A stretch of DNA of 64,000 bases from Candidatus Desulfosporosinus nitrosoreducens (GCF_030954495.1 NZ_JAVHUW010000054.1:1-64000); one strand, 5' to 3'; numbered from the stretch's first letter, positions 43,860 through 52,472 are shown. A program made the numbers and translations. Notes: a model not told the origin generated them from the sequence alone.

Positions 43860-43949
43860 AACAGATCAACTTACCAACAAGTTTATTGAAAATTCTTGAA
43901 AACCACTTTAATGGTTGTATCTTGAAGATGAAAAAGCATGTTTAAAAAC

Positions 43950-43965
43950 TGGCACATTTTTTGCA
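43950..43965 (+). promoter_or_regulatory. Sigma-54 promoter of the ABC-transporter operon
   Basis: TGGCACATTTTTTGCA is a near-perfect -24/-12 sequence with GG-N10-GC. It lies about 70 nt upstream of the substrate-binding protein's start codon. Confidence 0.9.
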
Positions 43966-44037
43966 AGTTGGAAAATGCCAAGTGTGTCAGAAGTAAAAAA
44001 AATCACTCAATTATTATTTTTAGGAGGGGAAAAATTA

Positions 44038-45276
44038 ATGAAAGATTTGTCTCGTCGTAAATTTATGCTTTCGGGCGCGGCTACATTAGCAGCTTTGGCT
44101 TTTCCAAGCATTCTTTTGACAGGGTGTGGAAGTTCCCCAACTCAATCCTCAACTCAGTCCGGTGATAAGGGCAAAAAGGAATTTGTCATAGGGGTTATCG
44201 GGGCGATGACCGGAGCCAGTGCCCAGTTGGGAAATAACGCCAAATATGGTACTACGATTGCAGTCGATGAGGTCAATGCTAAAGGCGGGATTAATGGCGT
44301 TCCCGTTCGTTTGGTTATCCTTGACGACGAGGCAGATCCCACTAAATCCCTTAATCTGGCACGCGAACTTGTGACGAAGGAAAAAATTGACGCCTTTATT
44401 GGGCCTACCAATACGACCTGTGCCAAAGCTATTCAGCCCTATCTGAATCAGAATAAAATAATCCACCTCAACGGCGGGTGCACCGGAGCGGTGCTTATCG
44501 ACGAAAAGCAGTTCCCGTATTCTTTTAGAACCCACATCAATGACCGGGACCAGGCCATATTTATGGTGAAACGGGCTATAAACAAGGGACGCCAGCACAT
44601 AGCCATGGTTCATGATACTACGGCCCTGGGAAGCGGAGCTAAAACAGATATGGAAGCCGCCTTTAAACAATTGGGCAAGCAGCCGGCCGTCGATTGCCCT
44701 TACAACGTAGGCGATGTCGATATGCTGCCCGTGGCCCAAAAAATCAAGGGCGCTCAATGTGACTCGGCTTTGTTTTTTACCTTGGGGGTTGACGGAGCTC
44801 AAATTGCCAAAGCTCTGGAGAAAATTGATTACTTGCCTCCCAAAATCGAAATTCACGGCTACACAAGTGTCGGTCAGCCTGCTTACCGGGATCTCGCGGG
44901 AACCGCCGCCAAGGGAACTCTTGTCAATACGCCGACTAAGTGCACCTATAAAGAAAATCAGCCGCTCCCTGCCCGGCAGGCCGCCTTAGTCAAAGCCTTC
45001 GAAGATAAATTCGGTGCCAAGGCGACGGATGAGATAATTTTTGCTACTGCCGTTTCCTTCTATGACTGTGTTTATATTATCAAAGAAGGGGTAGAGAAAA
45101 ATAAAAGTTATGAGGCCGATAAGATCAAAACAGCTATCGAATCTATCAGCAAATATGACGGTGCTAACTCCGACTATCAATTTGCTCCCAACAAACACGA
45201 CGGCAACGATCCTTCACAATTATCCGTTGGTTTGGTCACCCAGTATAATAAAGGTCTCTTCCAGTTAGTTGAATAA
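44038..45276 (+). CDS. Branched-chain amino acid-type ABC substrate-binding lipoprotein (twin-arginine signal)
   Basis: A 412-residue extracytoplasmic binding protein of the Leu/Ile/Val type (Peripla_BP_6). The signal region combines a twin-arginine motif (SRRKFML) with a lipobox ILLTGC, so it may be exported folded by Tat and then lipid-anchored. The mature part carries the LivJ-like blocks IGVIGAMTGASAQLG, NAKGGINGVPVRLVILDDE and the later FIGPTNTTCAKAIQPYL. Relatives also bind short acids and aromatics, so the ligand here is probably a carboxylic acid that feeds the CoA enzymes (inference). AGGAGGGGA lies 7 nt before the ATG at 44038. First gene of the sigma-54-driven transporter operon. 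Confidence 0.92.
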   Translation: MKDLSRRKFMLSGAATLAALAFPSILLTGCGSSPTQSSTQSGDKGKKEFVIGVIGAMTGASAQLGNNAKYGTTIAVDEVNAKGGINGVPVRLVILDDEADPTKSLNLARELVTKEKIDAFIGPTNTTCAKAIQPYLNQNKIIHLNGGCTGAVLIDEKQFPYSFRTHINDRDQAIFMVKRAINKGRQHIAMVHDTTALGSGAKTDMEAAFKQLGKQPAVDCPYNVGDVDMLPVAQKIKGAQCDSALFFTLGVDGAQIAKALEKIDYLPPKIEIHGYTSVGQPAYRDLAGTAAKGTLVNTPTKCTYKENQPLPARQAALVKAFEDKFGAKATDEIIFATAVSFYDCVYIIKEGVEKNKSYEADKIKTAIESISKYDGANSDYQFAPNKHDGNDPSQLSVGLVTQYNKGLFQLVE

Positions 45277-45286
45277 ACCTAACATT

Positions 45287-45316
45287 GGTGGAATAACTTG
45301 GCTAAGTTATTCCACC
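45287..45316 (+). other. Intergenic hairpin between binding protein and permease
   Basis: A perfect 13-bp stem (GGTGGAATAACTT with AAGTTATTCCACC, loop GGCT) without a following T-run. It is not a typical terminator, but may protect or partly end the binding-protein mRNA so that this protein is made in excess of the membrane parts. Confidence 0.7.
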
Positions 45317-45377
45317 GAACATTCTAGCAGATTATTCGCCGCAGTGAATTCGGAAACTAATCAAAGGAAGTGATGGA

Positions 45378-46250
45378 ATGTTTCAAGCTTTGGAGAGCGG
45401 AATGGTCATGGGATGTATCTATGCCCTGCTGGCCTTGGCTATTAATATCATTTATTCCACGACGGGTATCATCAATTTCGCCCACGGTGAAATTGTTATG
45501 CTGGGAGCTATGTTTGGGCTCACCTTTATTGTAACCGCCGGGATTCCCTTCCTTCCCGGCCTTATACTGGCTTGCCTGGCCGTGGCCATTATAGCCATCC
45601 TATTGTACTATGGCACGGTTCGGCCTTTTGGCGACAAATTAGGCAATTCCCTGGGCTGGTTGATGGCAACCCTTGGCGCCGGCATTGTCTTTACCAATGT
45701 CGCCATGCTTGTCTGGGGTACTCAGCCTAAAGCATTTCCGCCGATTGGCGGGTCCGAATTAGTCAATATCCTGGGCATAAAAATACTCCCGCATGATATT
45801 TGGGTGCTGGTTATTACCTTTTTAATAGCCCTTTTTTTCAATGTCGTACTGGGGAAAACAATCCTTGGCAGTGCCATAAAGGCTACGTCCTTTAGCCATA
45901 ACGTCACAAGGCTGATGGGGATAAGTTCTCAGAAAATAATTCTCGCCTGTTTTGCGATGAGCGGTATTATTGCCGCTATTGCCGGTATCTTAATCAGTCC
46001 GATAACCTTTGTCGGGCCTCAAATGACGGCGACTATAGGTTTAAAAGGATTTGGGGCAGCCATTATTGGCGGTGTCGGAAACAGTAAAGGGGCTTTTGCC
46101 GGAGGACTGTTGTTGGGAATATTAGAAGCTCTGGCTATGACTCAGGTGACACCGGGCTATAAAGATGCAATCGCCTTCTTGATTATCATAGTGGCTATTA
46201 GTATCAAACCGGAAGGGATATTTGGTGTGGCATATGAGAAGAAAGTTTAA
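45378..46250 (+). CDS. livH: Branched-chain amino acid-type ABC permease LivH
   Basis: A 290-residue integral membrane subunit with about 8 helices. The LivH hallmarks are visible: GCIYALLALAINIIYSTTGI at the N-terminus, NFAHGEIVMLGA, and the C-terminal LKGFGAAIIGGVGNSKGAFAGG loop that contacts the ATPase. It forms the membrane pore with the permease half of the following fusion protein. AAGGAAGTG lies about 6 nt before the ATG. Its 3' end overlaps the next gene by 17 nt, indicating translational coupling. Confidence 0.94.
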   Translation: MFQALESGMVMGCIYALLALAINIIYSTTGIINFAHGEIVMLGAMFGLTFIVTAGIPFLPGLILACLAVAIIAILLYYGTVRPFGDKLGNSLGWLMATLGAGIVFTNVAMLVWGTQPKAFPPIGGSELVNILGIKILPHDIWVLVITFLIALFFNVVLGKTILGSAIKATSFSHNVTRLMGISSQKIILACFAMSGIIAAIAGILISPITFVGPQMTATIGLKGFGAAIIGGVGNSKGAFAGGLLLGILEALAMTQVTPGYKDAIAFLIIIVAISIKPEGIFGVAYEKKV

Positions 46251-48018
46251 TAAAGAGCAAAAATTAATAGTTCTCTTGGGCGCCCTGGTACTGATCGGGT
46301 TTTTGGCCGGTCCCGCAGCCGGCTCCTATTACTTAAGGCTTTTAAGTCTGACCTTGATCTATTTGGTCCTGACGACAGGCCTGAATATAGTGGCGGGATA
46401 TGCCGGACAGGTGTCTTTGGGTCAGGCGGGTTTGTATGCCGTAGGCGCCTATACGGGGGGCATCCTGGGGGCAAATCTGGGTTTGTCGTTTTGGCTGTGT
46501 TTACCTGCCGCCATGGCAGTGGCCGGCATTTGCGGTTTTATCGTAGGTATTCCCACGCTGAGAGTATCCGGACTTTATTTGGCTCTTGTCACTATTGGCT
46601 TCGGGGTTATCGTGGAAAAAGTTTTAGTGGAGTGGGCAGCACTTACAGGAGGACCCGGTGGCATTTCAGTCCCTTTCATCGAAATAGGGGGACAGCCTTT
46701 AAGCGAGTCGCAGGTCTATTATCTGCTTTTGGCTATCTGCCTGCTGGTATTGTGGCTGGCCAATAATCTGATGAAAAGTCCGATTGGCAGAGCCTTTTCA
46801 GCCATAAGAGACAATGAAACAGCGGCGGGCTGTATGGGCATCAACATCATGGGCTACAAGTTGATGGCCTTTGTCTTAAGCGCAGTGTTGGCGGGATTGG
46901 CAGGCTGCCTCTATACATTTTTGAGCAGTTATATCAGTCCGGATACGTTTACCTTTAACCTCTCGGTTTTCTTCCTCCTGACTATCATTATCGGGGGGCA
47001 GGGGACGATAGCCGGACCGATTATCGGCACGTTGCTGTTAACTATCCTTCCCGAATACTTACAAGCCTTGGAACAGTATCGTTTGATTGTCTATGGTTTA
47101 TTACTGATTGTTGTCGTAATTGGTCTGCCCTATGGTATAAGCGGCGCCATCATCAGAAAGTTCCCCAAATTAACTGATGTGGAAAAACCCAGGGAAATTG
47201 CAATAGATCCTATCGCCGATAGACACCAGAACAAGGAGAACGCTACTTTGCTGGTTCTGGAAAACGTCACCAAACGTTTTGGGGGATTGAATGCCATCCA
47301 AGATATGTCCCTGGCGGTTAAAAAAGGCTCGGTTCATTCTTTAATCGGACCCAACGGCGCAGGCAAGAGCACGATGATCAACATCATCACGGGCGTATAT
47401 AAGCCTAACGAAGGCCGGGTCCTGTTTAACGGTCAGGAAATCAACAATATAAAACCTTACAAAATTGCTTTGGCCGGAATTAGCCGCACCTTCCAAAGTG
47501 TTCAGGTATTCGGAAAAATAAGCGTTCTGGAAAATATCATGGTCGGCCGGCATGGTCAATACCACAGCAACTTGTTTGATTTTACCTTTAAATCCGGCCG
47601 GGGCCGCAGGGAAGAGAAGGTTGCCCGCCAACGTGCTTGGGCTTTGCTGAGGATGGTGGGCTTGGAGGACAGAGCCGGCGAGTTTGCCGACAGTCTATCC
47701 GCCGGACAGCAGAGATTGCTGGAAATTGCCCGGGCTTTGGCCATGGAACCGGACTTGCTGTTACTGGATGAGCCGGCGGCCGGGCTTAATGAGGTCGAGA
47801 TCAGAAATTTAGCTCAGATTATTGAGGAAATAAAGAGTAGGGGAATCACTATTCTTTTAATCGAGCACCACATTGATTTTGTCATGAATATTTCGGACGC
47901 CATTACTGTTCTCAACTTTGGTAAGAAGCTGGCTGAGGGTACTCCGCTGGAAATACAGGGGAATCAAGAAGTCATTGAAGCTTACCTCGGTAAAGACGAG
48001 GTGGTGGAAGTATGCTGA
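46234..48018 (+). CDS. Fused ABC permease-ATPase (LivM-LivG)
   Basis: A 594-residue fusion of two subunits that are usually separate. Residues 1-310 are the LivM permease: YLVLTTGLNIVAGYAGQVSLG, the LRVSGLYLALVTIGFGVIVE segment, and a final GGQGTIAGPIIGTLLL loop. After a linker, residues about 337-594 form the LivG ATPase: Walker A GPNGAGKST (about 371), signature LSAGQQRLLEIARAL (about 487), Walker B LLLLDEP (about 509) and the switch His in LIEHHIDFVM. Fusion fixes the stoichiometry of pore and motor. ATG at 46234 is chosen by GGTG 6 nt upstream; the frame is open from 46222. Confidence 0.92.
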   Translation: MRRKFNKEQKLIVLLGALVLIGFLAGPAAGSYYLRLLSLTLIYLVLTTGLNIVAGYAGQVSLGQAGLYAVGAYTGGILGANLGLSFWLCLPAAMAVAGICGFIVGIPTLRVSGLYLALVTIGFGVIVEKVLVEWAALTGGPGGISVPFIEIGGQPLSESQVYYLLLAICLLVLWLANNLMKSPIGRAFSAIRDNETAAGCMGINIMGYKLMAFVLSAVLAGLAGCLYTFLSSYISPDTFTFNLSVFFLLTIIIGGQGTIAGPIIGTLLLTILPEYLQALEQYRLIVYGLLLIVVVIGLPYGISGAIIRKFPKLTDVEKPREIAIDPIADRHQNKENATLLVLENVTKRFGGLNAIQDMSLAVKKGSVHSLIGPNGAGKSTMINIITGVYKPNEGRVLFNGQEINNIKPYKIALAGISRTFQSVQVFGKISVLENIMVGRHGQYHSNLFDFTFKSGRGRREEKVARQRAWALLRMVGLEDRAGEFADSLSAGQQRLLEIARALAMEPDLLLLDEPAAGLNEVEIRNLAQIIEEIKSRGITILLIEHHIDFVMNISDAITVLNFGKKLAEGTPLEIQGNQEVIEAYLGKDEVVEVC

Positions 48019-48728
48019 AAGTCAATAATATTAATGTCAGCTACGGCAAGGTAGAGATTATCAAGCAGGTTTCTTTTGAGGTAAATCAGGGGGAAGTTGT
48101 CGTTATTATCGGAGCTAACGGGGCGGGTAAAACCACAATCATGAAAACAGTAACAGGTTTGCTTAAACCGACTCAAGGTGAGATTACTTTTGAGGGCCGG
48201 ACTATCTCCCGTACGCCGGCAGAGAAAATAGTGAAGCTGGGGCTGGCCATGTGCCCTGAAGGCAGACAGGTATTTCCTCAGCACACGGTGTATGAAAATC
48301 TTGTCCTGGGAGGATATCTGGTTAGGAGAGACAAACAAAAGTTTCTCAAGTCTATTGAGCAGATGTACGATCTTTTCCCCATTTTGCAGGAACGGTCCCA
48401 ACAGTTCGCAGGGACTCTGAGCGGCGGGGAACAGCAAATGCTGGCTATTGCCCGGGCGATGATGTCGAGGCCTAAGTTGCTGTTGCTTGACGAGCCCTCT
48501 GCCGGTTTAGCGCCGATTTATGTCAAAAGCATTTTTGATATGCTTCAGAAACTTTCGGAGCAAGGGACGACGATCTTGCTGGTTGAACAAATGGCCAACA
48601 TGGCGTTAAAGGTCGCCGATAGAGCCTATGTCTTGGAAACCGGCCGCATTGCCCTGGGAGGGGAAGCAGCCGAAATCCGCAATGATCCCAAGGTTGTGGA
48701 AAGCTATCTCGGAGCGAAAAAGTATTAA
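48012..48728 (+). CDS. livF: Branched-chain amino acid-type ABC ATPase LivF
   Basis: A 238-residue second ATPase of the Liv-type transporter. Walker A is GANGAGKTT, the signature LSGGEQQMLAIARAMM, Walker B LLLLDEPSAGLAP, and the LivF-type sequence GRQVFPQHTVYENL follows. It overlaps the fusion gene by 7 nt, so its translation is coupled. With the LivG half it makes the ATPase heterodimer. Confidence 0.95.
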   Translation: MLKVNNINVSYGKVEIIKQVSFEVNQGEVVVIIGANGAGKTTIMKTVTGLLKPTQGEITFEGRTISRTPAEKIVKLGLAMCPEGRQVFPQHTVYENLVLGGYLVRRDKQKFLKSIEQMYDLFPILQERSQQFAGTLSGGEQQMLAIARAMMSRPKLLLLDEPSAGLAPIYVKSIFDMLQKLSEQGTTILLVEQMANMALKVADRAYVLETGRIALGGEAAEIRNDPKVVESYLGAKKY

Positions 48729-48786
48729 AGCGTTTATTGCTCTTGTTATTTATTATAATTTATAATTAAGGAAGAAGGAGTTATTC

Positions 48787-49530
48787 ATGTCGAAGTTCGA
48801 GGGAAGAGTTGCCGTAATTACAGGTGGAGCCAAAGGTATCGGGGAGTCGATTGTGAGAAAATTTTACGCCGAGGGCGCCAAGATTGCCATTATGGACGTC
48901 AATGCCGCCGGAGCTCAACAATTGGCCTTGGAACTTGATCCCAGCGGCGATAAGGCCATGGGGCTGGGATGTAATATCGTCAACCGTCCCGAGGTAAAAG
49001 CTGCTTTTGCAGCCATTGCCGCAAAGTTTGGTACCGTGGATATCCTGGTCAATAACGCCGGAATTACCCGGGATGCCATCTTTCATAAAATGACTGAGAA
49101 ACAATGGGATGATGTTATTGCCGTCAATGGCAAAGGACTGTTCAATTGCACCCAGGAAGCCTGGCTGCTTATGAAAGCTCAGAAATACGGAAAGATTTGC
49201 AATTTGTCTTCAACAAATGCCAGCGGCGAAGCCGGACAGGCTAATTATGCCTTTACCAAAGCAGGGATTATTGCTTTTACTAAGAGTTTGGCAAAAGAAG
49301 GGGGCCGGCATAATATTAATGTCAACTGTGTGCGCCCTGGCGTGATTGATACTGAGATGATGCGGGCTGTACCTGAAGAGGTGCTGGAGGATTTAGTTGC
49401 TAAGACGGCGTTTAAACGCATGGGAAAACCGTCGGAAGTGGCGGACGTCATCGCCTATTTGTGCAGTGAAGAAGCCTCCTGGGTCACGGGTGAAGAACTT
49501 TTAGTGGCCGGTGGATTTATGTACAGATAA
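48787..49530 (+). CDS. Short-chain dehydrogenase/reductase (FabG/PhaB-like)
   Basis: A 247-residue SDR. The cofactor loop is TGGAKGIGES, followed by NNAG near residue 87, the Ser in NLSSTNASGEAG, YAFTK (Tyr-Lys pair) near 152, and the closing VTGEELLVAGGFMYR. It resembles FabG and acetoacetyl-CoA reductase (PhaB) forms. It is 58 nt downstream of livF on the same strand and is followed by a terminator, so it is probably the last gene of the transporter operon and carries out a step on a 3-hydroxy/3-keto acid or its CoA ester. The paralogue at 39560 is clearly a different protein. Confidence 0.9.
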   Translation: MSKFEGRVAVITGGAKGIGESIVRKFYAEGAKIAIMDVNAAGAQQLALELDPSGDKAMGLGCNIVNRPEVKAAFAAIAAKFGTVDILVNNAGITRDAIFHKMTEKQWDDVIAVNGKGLFNCTQEAWLLMKAQKYGKICNLSSTNASGEAGQANYAFTKAGIIAFTKSLAKEGGRHNINVNCVRPGVIDTEMMRAVPEEVLEDLVAKTAFKRMGKPSEVADVIAYLCSEEASWVTGEELLVAGGFMYR

Positions 49531-49560
49531 TCCGGGAGCTTAGTTAAATAATGGCATTTA

Positions 49561-49678
49561 GCCGCTGACTAATCCGCTCTAAGACTCCCGCTGCGGCAAG
49601 CGGTGAGTTAAGAGCGGCCAAGTCCCTGGATAAGTGCGACTAAGCTTCAGATGGAGTTAAAACTCCACCTGAAGCAAG
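49561..49678 (+). repeat. Intergenic structured repeat, copy C
   Basis: Direct copy of repeat A with few differences (for example CCGCTCTAAGACTCCCGCTG and GAGCGGCCAAGTCCCTGGAT). It lies 30 nt after the stop codon of the SDR gene. Confidence 0.9.
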
Positions 49679-49724
49679 TCTTCTTTATTTGGTCATTAGC
49701 CCGTGAGGATATAGTAATATTATA

Positions 49725-49766
49725 GATAATCATAATTGTAATTATAATCGTAATCATAGTCATAGT
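49725..49766 (+). repeat. Degenerate hexanucleotide tandem repeat
   Basis: Seven consecutive 6-nt units of the form xxTAAT/xATAGT: GATAAT, CATAAT, TGTAAT, TATAAT, CGTAAT, CATAGT, CATAGT. Simple-sequence drift; no coding role is supported. Confidence 0.6.
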
Positions 49767-49770
49767 ATAG

Positions 49771-49819
49771 AAAACCGGATGTGTTTTCTCCTTTTTGTGG
49801 AGAATTGCATCCGGTTTTT
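49771..49819 (+). terminator. Terminator of the transporter-SDR operon
   Basis: AAAACCGGATG pairs with CATCCGGTTTT, with an inner TTCTCC/GGAGAA stem, ending in five Ts. Confidence 0.87.
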
Positions 49820-50168
49820 CAGTTAGCAAGGTTGGTAAAGTGTCGCCTAAATTTTCAGGAAAATTTCTGTCAGAGGTTTAGGGAGTCAGCCAGAGGATTC
49901 CTATGCTGCTTTGTGTGGGGAAACATGGCTCTCTTAGTAAGAGCTGTTGTAGTACTCTATGAGTGGACAATGGCCGAAAATGTCCTCGTGTAGAGGACAA
50001 AGCTGTTTTGGGCCATTTTGAAATAGTGTGAATTTAGTCCTTAATAGATTTAAACAACTGGAGGATAGCATGTAAACAGTGTGCCGCAATTATTTTGATA
50101 TTTGAATGTAAAATGTAAAATAATATAAAATCATGTCGAAATATTAATCTATCTTAGGAGGTTACAGA
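49820..50168. other. Intergenic region upstream of the OPT transporter
   Basis: Contains one small hairpin (TGTCCTC/GAGGACA, 49981-49999) and an AT-rich stretch close to the transporter start. No clear promoter pair and no sigma-54 site were found. Confidence 0.35.
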
Positions 50169-52094
50169 ATGGAAAAGAAAGGCCTGGATCATTCGGCCTA
50201 CGGCGGAGTCAGTGGAGAGGATTATATTCCTTACATACCTGCCAGCGAGGCCATGCCTGAAATCACAGTGGTGTCCATCATCATGGGGGTTTTGCTTGCG
50301 GCACTTTTTGCTGCCGCCAATACTTACCTCGGCTTAAAAGTAGGGATGACCATTGCGGCAGGCATTCCCTCGGCGGTTCTGGCTACCGGAATTCTTAAAG
50401 GGCTCTTTAAGCGGAATAACGTCTTAGAAGCTAATATGATTCAATCCATTGCCGCTATGGGCGAAGCACTGGCCGGGGGGATAATTTTTACTCTGCCGGC
50501 AATTATCATCTGGGGTTTAGAGTTAAAATTGTCGACGATTGTAGTCGCCACCTTGTTGGGAGGCTTAATCGGTATTTTCTTCGTTGTTCCCCTGCGCAAA
50601 TATCTTACCGTTGAAGAACACGGAAAACTTATTTTTCCCGAGAGTATGGCTGCTGCTGAAATCCTGGCTACAGGCAGTTCGGGGGGCAGCGGATTTAAGA
50701 CAGTACTTACAGGCTTGTTGTACGGCGGCGGGTATAAACTTTTATCCGGCGGTTTTGCCCTCTGGATGGAAGAACCGCAGTGGACCATCAAGTCGCTGCA
50801 GAGTACTGTCTTTGGCATTGATACTCTGGCTTCCCTGGCCGGAGTAGGTTTTATTATCGGCATTGAGGCTGCACTTTACATGTTTGCTGGTGCTCTGGTA
50901 GCCTGGTTTGGTTTAATTCCTTTAATTAAATACGTCGGTGCGGGGCTGACCACACCCTTGTTTCCTTCCCAGACCTTAATCTCGCAAATGAGCGCCTCCG
51001 CTATCTGGAGCAGTTATATCAGATACGTAGGGGCCGGGGCAGTGGCCGCCGGCGGCTTTATCAGTTTGGGCAGATCCTTGCCCACCATCATCCGTTCCTT
51101 CAGATCGGCCATGGGGGGGCTGGGTAAAGGAAGCGCCAGTACCAAACGTACGGATGTAGACGCTCCTATAATCTGGGTTATTGGGGCAGCGGTCTTTGTT
51201 TTCCTCCTGGCTTGGCTTTTGCCGATGATATCTATCGGCCCGATAGGATCTTTTCTGGTAGTCATTTTCGCCTTTTTCTTTGCCGTGGTGTCCGCCAGAA
51301 TGTGCGGTATAATCGGCGCTTCGAACAATCCGGTATCCGGAATGACCATTGCTTCGTTGCTTTTCATCACAGCTGTCCTGAAAGCTACGGGCATGACCGG
51401 TCAGCAAGGTATGATCGCCGCTATTCTGGCCGGTTCTATCGTCTGCATCGCTATCGCCGTATCCGGTGATGCCGCCCAAGCGCTTAAGACCACCCACATC
51501 ATTGGGGGCACACCGAAGCGGGTAGAATTCAGCATGTACGCCGGTGTGGTTTTTTCCTCCGTTTTTTCCGGTTTAGTGCTGCTTATGCTCAATCATACCT
51601 ACGGAATCGGTTCCGATGCCGTTGCGGCTCCTCAGGCGACTTTAATGTCCATGGTGGTTAAAGGAGTTATGACAGGACAACTGCCCTGGGTTCTGGTTAT
51701 CATCGGGGTAACCTTCGGAGTAATGTGCGCTTTAATGAGATTGCCGATTTTGCCCGTCGCCCTGGGGCTTTATCTGCCCATTCATCTCAGTGCCGGTATC
51801 CTGATCGGCGGTTTGGTAAGGGTGCTGGTTGACTACAAGTTCCGCAACAACAGTGCGCAACAAAAGGAACGGGTGGAAAAAGGCATTCTGCTCTCTTCGG
51901 GTCTGGTCGCCGGGGATGCTATCATGGGCATTGTGATTGCGCTTTTTGCTACGCTAAGTGTCAACATCGGTTTTGGAGCCAATATTTTACCGGGCATCAC
52001 TGGCAGCCCTTATACTGCGACCATACTTTATGTTCTCTTAGCGATCTGGATGTATCGTGTTACAATTAAGAAAGATGGAAAACAGAATGGCTAA
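50169..52094 (+). CDS. OPT family oligopeptide transporter
   Basis: A 641-residue polytopic membrane protein of the oligopeptide transporter (OPT) family, with about 14-16 hydrophobic segments. It shows the family's N-terminal pattern AAANTYLGLKVGMTIAAGIPSAVLATG, the central FPESMAAAEILATGSSGG, IGASNNPVSGMT and the C-terminal MRLPILPVALGLYLPIHLSAGILIGG stretch (each block quoted in part). OPT carriers import oligopeptides, or in some lineages metal chelates, with protons. AGGAGG lies 6 nt before the ATG. The two following genes overlap or abut it, forming a peptide-use operon. Confidence 0.93.
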   Translation: MEKKGLDHSAYGGVSGEDYIPYIPASEAMPEITVVSIIMGVLLAALFAAANTYLGLKVGMTIAAGIPSAVLATGILKGLFKRNNVLEANMIQSIAAMGEALAGGIIFTLPAIIIWGLELKLSTIVVATLLGGLIGIFFVVPLRKYLTVEEHGKLIFPESMAAAEILATGSSGGSGFKTVLTGLLYGGGYKLLSGGFALWMEEPQWTIKSLQSTVFGIDTLASLAGVGFIIGIEAALYMFAGALVAWFGLIPLIKYVGAGLTTPLFPSQTLISQMSASAIWSSYIRYVGAGAVAAGGFISLGRSLPTIIRSFRSAMGGLGKGSASTKRTDVDAPIIWVIGAAVFVFLLAWLLPMISIGPIGSFLVVIFAFFFAVVSARMCGIIGASNNPVSGMTIASLLFITAVLKATGMTGQQGMIAAILAGSIVCIAIAVSGDAAQALKTTHIIGGTPKRVEFSMYAGVVFSSVFSGLVLLMLNHTYGIGSDAVAAPQATLMSMVVKGVMTGQLPWVLVIIGVTFGVMCALMRLPILPVALGLYLPIHLSAGILIGGLVRVLVDYKFRNNSAQQKERVEKGILLSSGLVAGDAIMGIVIALFATLSVNIGFGANILPGITGSPYTATILYVLLAIWMYRVTIKKDGKQNG

Positions 52095-52470
52095 GCCAAT
52101 GTCTATTCTCAGGCAGAAAAAGCGAGAAGATAATTATTTGTGTTATATCCCCCGGAGACAACACAAACAGTGGGAAATTCGCGATGGCAAAGTGCTGCTT
52201 CTCTTTGAACATGACAAACTGATTGAAAAGTTTGCGCGCTGGTTGGTGAAAAAACCCTATAGCAGTGATCTTGAATTGGATGAAATAGGCTCTCAGGTCT
52301 GGTCCTATATTGATGACCGGAGTACAGTGTTCGAGATCGGACAAAAACTGCAAACAGATTTTGGGGCGGAGTTTGATCCCAGGTATCAGAGACTAATCTC
52401 CTATTTGAACTATCTTAATAAAAAAGGTTGGATCTTGTTTAGGAGAAGTCCGCAAATGGAGGAGGGTTAA
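52087..52470 (+). CDS. PqqD-like protein (RRE fold)
   Basis: A 127-residue protein whose second half has the PqqD pattern: LELDEIGSQVWSYIDDRSTVFEIGQKL, then a winged-helix-like end with YLNYLNKKGWILFRR. PqqD-like domains bind leader peptides of ribosomally made peptides (RiPP recognition element). No radical-SAM or precursor gene is visible nearby; the neighbours are a peptide importer and a dipeptidase. The start overlaps the OPT stop codon by 8 nt; ATG 52075 is an alternative, and neither has a strong ribosome-binding site, consistent with translational coupling. Confidence 0.75.
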   Translation: MAKPMSILRQKKREDNYLCYIPRRQHKQWEIRDGKVLLLFEHDKLIEKFARWLVKKPYSSDLELDEIGSQVWSYIDDRSTVFEIGQKLQTDFGAEFDPRYQRLISYLNYLNKKGWILFRRSPQMEEG

Positions 52471-52472
52471 AG

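Noticed and set aside
44149-44856. 235-codon frame on the minus strand
   Set aside because: Antisense to the well-supported substrate-binding protein gene; the sequence shows no domain.
49647-49829. 60-codon frame rich in Ile/Thr
   Set aside because: Encoded by the reverse of the hexanucleotide repeat and the terminator; low-complexity artefact.
50976-51497. 173-codon frame on the minus strand inside the OPT gene
   Set aside because: Composition (Gly, Asp, Ser, His repeats) is what the reverse of a hydrophobic membrane gene yields; no start signal.
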